From NCBI RefSeq assembly GCF_028128765.1, contig NZ_LBJG01000012.1, positions 1 to 64,000 of the forward strand: a stretch of DNA of 64,000 bases, in the 5' to 3' direction. The position numbers and the translations under genes were made by a program. The number at the start of each line of letters is the position of its first letter. Within the stretch, counting starts at the first letter, position 1. The DNA comes from Bradyrhizobium sp. CCBAU 51627. GTDB taxonomy: Bacteria > Pseudomonadota > Alphaproteobacteria > Rhizobiales > Xanthobacteraceae. Under the pieces are notes generated by a model. It was not told the origin of the DNA and did no database searches. It saw only the letters and a program-made list of their open reading frames with translations. Shown here piece by piece: positions 57,165-64,000 of this stretch.

Positions 57165-57180
57165 GGTATCGATTAATACC
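57165..57180. promoter_or_regulatory. Candidate LysR operator upstream of the transporter
   Basis: GGTAT-N6-ATACC forms a 5+5 palindrome about 80 bases before the MFS start. It is similar in size and spacing to the palindrome before the LysR gene but different in sequence. Confidence 0.35.
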
Positions 57181-57331
57181 GTTTTTGAATTGATGGAACG
57201 GCTAGAAGCCGAGCCCTGTCGTGAATGTCGTCAGAAACGACACCGCCCGCTCCGGTGCGCGACTGCGCACGAAGCGGGCGACGATTTGAATGTGCCGAAA
57301 GGACTGTCGCCACTCGCGGCTCTGCGAAGGA

Positions 57332-58930
57332 TCAGTCCTTCAATCGCACGGCCGGCAGCAGGCGGGTGTGGTCCTCGCCGCGCACCGCCTCGAGCTCGTC
57401 CGGCTCGAGGCCGAGCGCCTTCAGGATGGTGGGAGCGACCTGCCGGTTCGCCACGCGCTCGTGAACGAGCGTCGGCGCGAGTTTGGGATTGGAGACGACG
57501 AGCAGGACGTGCGTGTCGTCCTCGGCGAAACCGCCATGTTCCGCGATTTTCTTCTTGCTCTTGCTGTAGATCGTGCCGGGGATCGGCTGGATGATGATGT
57601 CCGGCGTACGGCCGGCTGCCGGATCGCCGAACTGGTCGACGAGCTGCTCGCCGGCATAGATCTTCTCGATGTGAGCCTGGTTGGCGCCCTTGCGGTCGGC
57701 CTCGAGAAGCGCGACGGCCTTCTCGGCGTCATCCTGGTTTTTGAGCCAGATCAGCGCAACGTCGTCGGCGGTCTCCTGCGCCAGCGCGACGCCGCCATTC
57801 GTCAGCAAGTCGGCCGGATCGGTCACGTCGGCGCGCGCGCCGCCGCCCAGCTTCGGATTGGTGCTGCCGGTCAGCATGTGGAGCTTGTTCACGTCGATCG
57901 GCGACTGACCGTGCTTGGCGCCGACGATGACCAGCGTGTCACGGGCGAGGTGCTGGTCCGCCAGCGCATCCAGCATCTGGCCGAGTGAGGCATCGACGAA
58001 GTCGAGCGACGCCTGGAGTTGCGGGCTCGGCGTTCCGGCTGCATCCAGATATCCGTCGGCGGTGACTTTCTGGCCGACGCTGACGGCCTGGAAGTTCATG
58101 CCGAAGATCGCGGGAACGCCGGCCCTGGTCTTGCCGGTGTGATCAAAGCCCTTGATCCAGTTGAGCACGGCGGTGACCTTGAGCTGGTCATAGCTGCGCG
58201 TGAAGCTCGGGTCGATGGTCCAGTCGGCGCCGGGCTGTCCCGGTACCGTGGTCGAATTGATCTCGGGCGCATAGAGCTCATCGAGTCCCTTGCCGGAGGG
58301 ACCGCTGATGATCTCGTAGGCTGGGTGCTTGTCCGACCAGGCGGTGCGCCGACCCGCCTCGTGGATCACTTCCATGATGGTATTGAGCCTCTGGAATTGG
58401 TGCGGATAGACCGGCTCGCATTTGCCGTTCTTCAGGCGCATGGGCAGATGCGCTGGATTGATGTGATCGGACCCGGCGGCGCCACCGCCGTCGAGCTTGG
58501 TCAGGTCGTAGTCGATCGATTCATCGAAGAGCGTCTCGGTTCCGGGGCTGCCTTGGCAGTTGCTACCGGGCGCGAACAGCGTGCGATCGTAGGAATCGTC
58601 ATAGAACACGCCATGCGTCTTCGGCGTGCCGCCGGTCATGAACGCGAGGAGGCCCGGGAAGGAATCTGAGGGCCGGGAGGTGTGCGCATCGGCGAAATGT
58701 ACGCCATGCGCGAGAAGCCTTGCGAAGCTCGACGACGGATGGGAACTGACATAGCGCTGCAAATCGACCTCATGCATGCCGTCGACACTGATCAACAGCA
58801 CATGTTTGACGTCGCCCTTGTCCTTGTCCCTGTCGTCCGCATGCGCGAACGAGGGAGCCAGCAGCGAAAGACCAAGCGTCGAGGCAAAAGCGATAGCGAC
58901 GGCCGTGCGCGGCCGCTTTTCGATCGTCAT
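57332..58930 (-). CDS. Exported alkaline phosphatase-superfamily phosphodiesterase
   Basis: This 532-residue protein has a signal peptide (about 1-31, SFAHA). It is an alkaline-phosphatase/nucleotide-pyrophosphatase fold: the first metal site is in VLLISVDGMHEVDL, the nucleophile region is RPSDSFPGLLAFMTGGTP, GVFYDDSYD follows, the late metal site is IVGAKHGQSPID, and a His lies in EHGGFAEDDTHVLLV. It should hydrolyse phosphate mono- or diesters outside the cytoplasm. The substrate is unknown. No pathway neighbours. Confidence 0.85.
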   Translation of the reverse strand: MTIEKRPRTAVAIAFASTLGLSLLAPSFAHADDRDKDKGDVKHVLLISVDGMHEVDLQRYVSSHPSSSFARLLAHGVHFADAHTSRPSDSFPGLLAFMTGGTPKTHGVFYDDSYDRTLFAPGSNCQGSPGTETLFDESIDYDLTKLDGGGAAGSDHINPAHLPMRLKNGKCEPVYPHQFQRLNTIMEVIHEAGRRTAWSDKHPAYEIISGPSGKGLDELYAPEINSTTVPGQPGADWTIDPSFTRSYDQLKVTAVLNWIKGFDHTGKTRAGVPAIFGMNFQAVSVGQKVTADGYLDAAGTPSPQLQASLDFVDASLGQMLDALADQHLARDTLVIVGAKHGQSPIDVNKLHMLTGSTNPKLGGGARADVTDPADLLTNGGVALAQETADDVALIWLKNQDDAEKAVALLEADRKGANQAHIEKIYAGEQLVDQFGDPAAGRTPDIIIQPIPGTIYSKSKKKIAEHGGFAEDDTHVLLVVSNPKLAPTLVHERVANRQVAPTILKALGLEPDELEAVRGEDHTRLLPAVRLKD

Positions 58931-59131
58931 TGTTGAGCTCCCCAGTGATGTCTGTTGCCGATTGACGTGCAGGCGTGGGACTCCGCGCAGCGGAGAGCCT
59001 GCGCTCTCGCCGTGGGCGTCAACTCCTGCGTCAAATTGTAGCGCTGGGAAAACTAGGTAGCTGCGATGACCGTTGGATGACGTCGTGACCGTGCGGCACG
59101 CGAAAATTTTTCTGTGCGCGGGGTCGTCAAC

Positions 59132-60325
59132 TCAAACTACCGCCAGGTTGGTCGGGTGTACGCCCGTGAAGATGCGCTGGAGGTTCTCGTTACCGAGGCC
59201 GAAGACGTGGCCGAACAGGTCGGCAAACAGCGCGCGATAGTCGGTGAGCACAGGATAGTCGCGGTTCTGGAACAGGTGCGGTTGCTCGACCTTGACCTGT
59301 TCGCCCAGGATACGGCCGCCATTGATGCCGCCGCCGAGCACCCAATAGACGCTGCCATGACCGTGATCGGTGCCGCGGTCGCCGTTCTCGCGGAAGGTGC
59401 GGCCGAATTCCGAGATCACCACCACCACCGTGTCGCGCCAGGCTGCCGGCCCGACTTCCTCGGAGAAGCCGACCAGGGCGCGACCGAGCTCACCAAGCCG
59501 GTCGGCGAGATAACCGTTGGCGGCGCCCTGGTTGACATGCGTGTCCCAGCCGCCGACGTCGACGAAACCAAGATTGAATTGCTCGCGCATCAGGCGGCCG
59601 ATACGCCGTGCCGACAATTCGAAGCCGCGCGGCGAGACGGCGCCGCGATTGGCGGCCTTCATCTCCTCTGAGACCGAACGGTAAACGTCGTCGCGGACCC
59701 GAAAGCCCTCAGAGACCGAGGAGGCGAGACCGGACCGCGCGTACATCTTCTTGATCAGATCAGCCTGGCGGTCGTCGACGCCGGGCTTTGCGACATTGTT
59801 GATGCCGGTGTTCGGCACCTGCGATTTGCCGCGGAAGATCAGCGGAAGCTGATCGGTGAAGGCGATCGGCTTGGCGCGCGTCAGCTCAGTGGCGAGCCGG
59901 CTCATGAAGCCCGAGCGATAGTCGCGCGAGCCGCCGGCGGACTGGCCGAGCTCGATCGTGTCCTGGGTTTCGAAATGGCTCCTTGTCAGATCGTCGCTGG
60001 TGCCGGCGAAGGGAATGAAGGCGATCTCGCGCTTGGCCCAGAGCGGATAGATGCTGTCGCGCAAGGCCGGATGCAGACCCCAATCGGCGTCGAGCGCAAG
60101 CGCGGCATTGGGATTGCCGACATCCGGCTTGGCGATGGCGAGCGTCGGCCGCGATGCGCGGTAGAAATCGCTCGAGACCGGTACGACGACATTCGCCGCA
60201 TCATAGGCACCGCGCAAGAACACGACCAGCATGCGGGCATCGGTCGCCGGCGCAGCCCAGACACGGCCCGCCACCGTGAGCGGAGCAAGGGCAGCAAAAG
60301 TCTTGATCAGCTCGCGACGGTTCAT
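59132..60325 (-). CDS. DUF1501 protein, Tat-exported
   Basis: This 397-residue protein has a twin-arginine-like signal (MNRRELIKTFAALAPLTVAG). The DUF1501 domain follows, a sulfatase/phosphatase-like fold with VVFLRGAYDAANVVVP, GGWDTHVNQG and VVVISEFGRTFRENGDRGTDHG near the end. It pairs with a DUF1800 gene 15 bases upstream. This DUF1800-DUF1501 pair is conserved across many phyla with unknown function. Confidence 0.88.
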   Translation of the reverse strand: MNRRELIKTFAALAPLTVAGRVWAAPATDARMLVVFLRGAYDAANVVVPVSSDFYRASRPTLAIAKPDVGNPNAALALDADWGLHPALRDSIYPLWAKREIAFIPFAGTSDDLTRSHFETQDTIELGQSAGGSRDYRSGFMSRLATELTRAKPIAFTDQLPLIFRGKSQVPNTGINNVAKPGVDDRQADLIKKMYARSGLASSVSEGFRVRDDVYRSVSEEMKAANRGAVSPRGFELSARRIGRLMREQFNLGFVDVGGWDTHVNQGAANGYLADRLGELGRALVGFSEEVGPAAWRDTVVVVISEFGRTFRENGDRGTDHGHGSVYWVLGGGINGGRILGEQVKVEQPHLFQNRDYPVLTDYRALFADLFGHVFGLGNENLQRIFTGVHPTNLAVV

Positions 60326-60340
60326 GGCGATCTCCGTGGC

Positions 60341-61888
60341 TCAGTGCATGAATTCCGGTGACGACAGGAAAAGCGTATTCCAGTCCTGAGGTGAGATTGC
60401 CCTGTCGAGCGATGCCAGCGTCGCCGGGCCGAGGGTCTTGCGAAGGCCGTTGAAGTACAGCGCGTTCTGGAGCAGCGGGAAGGCGGGCTGCTCGATCGGG
60501 TTGGGGCCGTCGGATTTGAACAAACCGGACGAGCCGGATCCGATCTGACGCGCGATCTCGAAGCGAACCATCATCTGTCCAGGGCCGTTCCACGCCGCCG
60601 AGGTCAGCGCATAGCCGTCCGGCGTCTCATGGTTGAACAGGCCTTCGCCGAGGCGATTGATCCAGCCCTGGATCGGTGCGGTGTTCAGAATCACCCTGTC
60701 GTCATAGGCGAGGCGAACTGCTGACAGCACGTATTGCACGGGATCTTTGAAGCGCGTGCCGGGCTTCAGTGCAGCCTCGAATTCGGGTGAATGGATCATG
60801 GTGGCGAGAACGGAGGCAATGTCGCCGTCGGTGGACTTGAAGGTCTGGGCCATCCGCTGCACCAGCGCTTCCGGCGGATTGTCCGAAACGAAGTAGGTCG
60901 CGATCTTGCGCGACAGATGGCTGGCGGTTGCGGGATGATGGACCAGGATGTCGATGGCTTCATCGACCTCGGCGAGCCCGCGTCCCCTGATAGTGTGGCC
61001 GAGAAATGTCTTGTCGCTGTAGTCGTGGCGGGACGGATTGAATTCGAAAGCGCCCTCGCGCACGAGCTGGGGCTGCAATTCCGGCCTGAGTTTCGGGTCC
61101 TCCGACTTGGTGTCGATGCCGACCCCGGTGAGGATCTTCGCCAGCGACTCGACGTCGGCCTGCGTGTAGCCGGAGCCGACACCCATGGTGTGCAGCTCCA
61201 TGATCTCGCGGGCGTAGTTTTCGTTCAGGTGGCCGGCCGCGTTGTCGGCATTGTCGAGATAGCGCAGCATCGCGGGGTGACGCACGGTCGCCGCGAGCAG
61301 GTCGCGAAACTTGCCGAGCGAGTTGGGGCGGATGGCATGATCGACATAGTCGCCGACCAGCACGCGCAGATTCGACTTGTACTGGTGGACATTGAAGTGA
61401 TTGAACCAGAACCAGACCATGCGCTCGCGCAACTGGTCGGGCGCGTAGAGCGCGTGCAGGATGGTGCGCGCCGCGGCCTGCTTGGCGCGATCGTTCATCG
61501 CCTGCTGAAACACCTGCTGCGCCGCCTTTTTCTGGTCGGGATCGGCGACCTGACTGGCACTCTTGGATTGCTGTTCGAAGGCGACCGCAATGTCGAACGG
61601 GAAGCGGTGCACGTCGGGCATCGCTTCGATCTGCACCTTGGCCGCGTCGGGCAATGCCGGATTGCCGGCCGGATGCAACTGCTCCTGGAGCCAGCGCTCG
61701 GCACCGATGCCGTGCATGTGCGTGGCACTCGAGGTGCTCACGCCAAAAGTCAATCGATCGAGCAAAGCGAGATCATGCGTATTGAGGTCGTCGGCACGGG
61801 CGATGTTTGGCACCATCCCAACGGAGAGCGCCACGAGCGTCGCCAGACGCGACCAACGCAGCCGACGATATGCGATTCTGCTATCCAC
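60341..61888 (-). CDS. DUF1800 protein, exported
   Basis: This 515-residue protein has an N-terminal export signal (about 8-32, ending ARA) and a DUF1800 domain: DLALLDRLTFGVS, RMVWFWFNHFNVH, LAATVRHPAMLRYLDNADN, YAREIMELHTMGVGSGYTQA. The C-terminus carries WPEFEAA-like and NTLFLSSPEFMH endings typical of the family. Co-transcribed with the DUF1501 gene (15-base gap). Function unknown. Confidence 0.88.
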   Translation of the reverse strand: MDSRIAYRRLRWSRLATLVALSVGMVPNIARADDLNTHDLALLDRLTFGVSTSSATHMHGIGAERWLQEQLHPAGNPALPDAAKVQIEAMPDVHRFPFDIAVAFEQQSKSASQVADPDQKKAAQQVFQQAMNDRAKQAAARTILHALYAPDQLRERMVWFWFNHFNVHQYKSNLRVLVGDYVDHAIRPNSLGKFRDLLAATVRHPAMLRYLDNADNAAGHLNENYAREIMELHTMGVGSGYTQADVESLAKILTGVGIDTKSEDPKLRPELQPQLVREGAFEFNPSRHDYSDKTFLGHTIRGRGLAEVDEAIDILVHHPATASHLSRKIATYFVSDNPPEALVQRMAQTFKSTDGDIASVLATMIHSPEFEAALKPGTRFKDPVQYVLSAVRLAYDDRVILNTAPIQGWINRLGEGLFNHETPDGYALTSAAWNGPGQMMVRFEIARQIGSGSSGLFKSDGPNPIEQPAFPLLQNALYFNGLRKTLGPATLASLDRAISPQDWNTLFLSSPEFMH

Positions 61889-62039
61889 GATCGATTCCGG
61901 CGGGCTCGAGGACGCCCACGTCCCATCAGGCGTGTGTCATCATGCGCCGGTCGGCTGAACCTGCCCTGAATAGAATGGAATCAATTGACGGCAGCGCCAT
62001 CAAATTCCAGCGAGGGGCAACGGGTTCCCGTGCCGTCGG

Positions 62040-63992
62040 TTATTGCTGCGCGCCCGGCAGCAGCGGAGCCAACAGTCCGCGCGTGACGCTTGGCGGCACG
62101 GCATCCAGGCCAAGCACGGCGCTTGCAGCAGGCAGCGTCGCATCCGCCATTGCGGCGTGTCCTTCGGCGCTGGGATGCACGGCACCGCCATAAACGGCCG
62201 AGAGCACGCCCCAGGTCGCGTCGTGGATGTCGGTCGGCTGGCTCGCCGCCGGCAGGCCTTGCGGATAGGTCATCGCCGCGAAATAGCTGTCATTGGCGTC
62301 GCGAATCCAGCGTGCGCGCGGCAGATAGGCGCGGTACTCGGAGGCGCCGCGGCCGCACAGCATCGGCTGGCTTGCCGCGCTGACGATATCGGGGTTGAAG
62401 CTCTGGCCATTCTCGGCAAAGCAGGTGCGATCGAATTCGGGATCGCTGCCCGCATGGGCGCAAAAGCCATGATCGGCAAACGCCGCCTGATGCGCGTCAA
62501 CAAAGGTCATGCGGTCGGCCTCGGGATCGCGGCACAGCGCGCCGCGCGTGCAGGTGGCGAGCCCCTTCAGCTGGGGCAGGAATTCCGTGTCGACGAAGGT
62601 CGAGACGCGGGCGAGCCGCTGCGGATCGGCATTGAAGGCGGGATGGATGTCGAAGCCGGCGCGGCCGCCGCGGCAGGGCACGCCGCCGTCGGCCAGCGCG
62701 GGATTGGCGTAGGAGACGTAGACGACGTGCGAGAGATCGCCGCCGACCAGTGGCTTCAGCGCCTCGCGCAGCTTGACGAAATTCTGCGGCAGTTCGCGTT
62801 GTAGCGCGTCACGGGAATCATCGACGCTTGCCATCACGCCCGAGCGACGGAATAGCGCACGCTCGGTCGCGGTGTCGACGATGACGTCGGCGACGAGGCC
62901 GGAGAAGTAGACGTCGTTGGCGCCGATCGAGAGCAGCACGAGATCGAGATTGCGGTCTGGCTGGCGCTTCTTCGCCGCGGTGAGCGCCTCACGCAGTTCG
63001 GCGATCTGCGCGTTCACGCTGGTGTTGCAGACGCCGGACTTGCCAGGCGGGCATTCGCGGGCGCGCTGCGAACCGAGCAGCCCGTCGCCGATGCTAGCAC
63101 CGGTGCAGGCCAGCGGCAGATAGGTGACGGCGATATGGGTGTAGCGCACCGCGAGCGCGAGCGCGGTGCGGGTCTGGTAGCTGTAGAGCGAACGATGACA
63201 CGGCGAGTTGAACCAGACCGCGCTGTAATGCTGCCAGTTGGCGAGCGTGTCCGGGGCCTCGCACGCGCGGCCGCCTTTGAAGCCGGCGCGGCTCGGCCGG
63301 TAATACTGTGCGCCGGCGGTGCCGAGATAGGAGCGGAAGCAAAAACCTTCGTCGGACAGCGCCAGCGGCCGGTCCGGATTGCCTTCGCCGGAGGCGATGC
63401 TGTCGCCAAGTCCGGCGATGAAGATGTCGCGGACCTGGATCTCGGTCTGGATCCGCTGGCTCGGATCGGAGCCGGAGGAGACGTCGACGGTCGCCACCGT
63501 CTGCTTGCCGTAGCGCACCCGCAGATTGACCGGCTCGGCGCAGTCGAAGGTCGAGGTCTGCGGTCCGTCGCCGTCGTCGAACGACCAGGCGCAGGTGGCA
63601 CCGACCGGCACTGCGCCGGTCAGGCGCACGGTGATGGCGTGGTCGATCGGGGTGATGTAGTTCTCTTTGACGTTATCACGAGTGCAGGGCTGGTTGACCC
63701 GACCCTGGAGGTCGATGCACAGCCGGTTGACCATATTGCGAGCCCAGCCGCGGCCCTCGCTCTGGAGTTCCAGCGACTGTTCGGCTGCGAGAATGCTGCG
63801 GTTACGCGCACTCTCCACATGCAGCAGGAAGTCGCGCTCTTCCCGGAACAGGCGAAAGCGGTTGCGGACCTCCCAATTGATCTGCATGGCGCCGGCATCC
63901 TGGGCGGCTGCGGGCTGAAGCGGCAAAACCGAGAGCAGCCCGGCCAGCAGCAGGGCGCCCACGAGACATCGGCGAAGGGAAACAGGGATCAT
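62040..63992 (-). CDS. Large exported SGNH/GDSL hydrolase-like protein
   Basis: This 650-residue protein has a signal peptide (about 1-31, PAAAQ). A beta-rich N-terminal part (about 35-190, with TCAWSFDDGDGPQTS resembling a PKD-like segment) is followed by an SGNH hydrolase domain (about 190-640). Block I is GLGDSIASGEGNPDRP with the nucleophile Ser; the Asn block is LLSIGANDVYF; the C-terminal His is in GGAVHPSAEGHAAM. It is much longer than simple GDSL esterases. The start codon is at 63992, just inside the window, so the gene is complete. It probably acts on cell-surface or extracellular esters. Confidence 0.85.
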   Translation of the reverse strand: MIPVSLRRCLVGALLLAGLLSVLPLQPAAAQDAGAMQINWEVRNRFRLFREERDFLLHVESARNRSILAAEQSLELQSEGRGWARNMVNRLCIDLQGRVNQPCTRDNVKENYITPIDHAITVRLTGAVPVGATCAWSFDDGDGPQTSTFDCAEPVNLRVRYGKQTVATVDVSSGSDPSQRIQTEIQVRDIFIAGLGDSIASGEGNPDRPLALSDEGFCFRSYLGTAGAQYYRPSRAGFKGGRACEAPDTLANWQHYSAVWFNSPCHRSLYSYQTRTALALAVRYTHIAVTYLPLACTGASIGDGLLGSQRARECPPGKSGVCNTSVNAQIAELREALTAAKKRQPDRNLDLVLLSIGANDVYFSGLVADVIVDTATERALFRRSGVMASVDDSRDALQRELPQNFVKLREALKPLVGGDLSHVVYVSYANPALADGGVPCRGGRAGFDIHPAFNADPQRLARVSTFVDTEFLPQLKGLATCTRGALCRDPEADRMTFVDAHQAAFADHGFCAHAGSDPEFDRTCFAENGQSFNPDIVSAASQPMLCGRGASEYRAYLPRARWIRDANDSYFAAMTYPQGLPAASQPTDIHDATWGVLSAVYGGAVHPSAEGHAAMADATLPAASAVLGLDAVPPSVTRGLLAPLLPGAQQ

Positions 63993-64000
63993 GGTCCGCG

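Overview
The window looks like chromosomal DNA of a high-GC alphaproteobacterium, most probably Bradyrhizobium or a close relative. The evidence is gene content: an adrenodoxin-type ferredoxin near a thioredoxin-reductase-like ferredoxin-NADP reductase, a DUF3311/MctP carboxylate permease pair, a giant growth-pole-ring-like coiled-coil protein, a SigF/NrsF-type ECF pair, DUF1127, and several families of rhizobial intergenic palindromes. There is no transposase, integrase, tRNA, rRNA or CRISPR array. All calls come from reading the sequence; no database search was run.

Layout. 0-4.2 kb: the 3' end of manC, a Gfo/Idh/MocA dehydrogenase, a DegT-type sugar aminotransferase and the lipid II flippase murJ. 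4.3-8.7 kb: an accessory block with a secreted thioredoxin-like protein, CcdA, an ECF sigma factor, its NrsF anti-sigma, DoxX and a c-type cytochrome. It is interleaved with decayed fragments of a second murJ copy and opens with a GTAACC-N16-CGAA promoter. 8.8-9.6 kb: a candidate small RNA with a terminator, then a DUF1127 gene whose ribosome binding site lies in a hairpin. 9.7-15.7 kb: an orphan form II CoxL-type molybdenum hydroxylase subunit, cytochromes, a Cys/Met-metabolism PLP enzyme and a CHRD protein. 15.7-22.2 kb: a stand-alone AsnC effector domain, a hybrid histidine kinase with an ethylene-receptor-type sensor domain, thiD, a phosphoesterase/glycosyltransferase pair and a threonine dehydratase. 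22.4-28.0 kb: a secreted caspase-like protein, an unknown Glu/Ala-rich protein, an MFS permease and a dipeptide epimerase.

28.1-31 kb is an Mla-type lipid transport operon (STAS-permease, ATPase, MCE protein). 31.2-37.3 kb is a carboxylate uptake and sensing unit: DUF3311, MctP, an SLC5-STAC-PAS hybrid kinase and a LuxR-type response regulator. 37.4-43.9 kb holds a 1904-residue membrane-anchored repeat protein resembling the rhizobial growth pole ring protein, diverging from an Hpt phosphotransfer protein across a region with a full TTAA-N7-TTAA CtrA box. 44-49 kb holds ferredoxin, a thioesterase, ferredoxin reductase and small secreted or unknown proteins.

49.1-57.1 kb is a D-glucarate/galactarate catabolic cluster on the minus strand: MFS importer, LysR regulator, KdgD, GudD, 2,5-dioxovalerate dehydrogenase and a UxaA-family dehydratase. 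Together they would convert aldarates to 2-oxoglutarate. 57.3-64 kb holds exported proteins: a phosphodiesterase/phosphatase, a DUF1800-DUF1501 pair and a large SGNH hydrolase.

The most notable points are the murJ-fragment-flanked ECF island, the complete set of ethylene-binding residues in the hybrid kinase, the CtrA box between the polar-growth protein and Hpt genes, and the sRNA/hairpin arrangement upstream of DUF1127.
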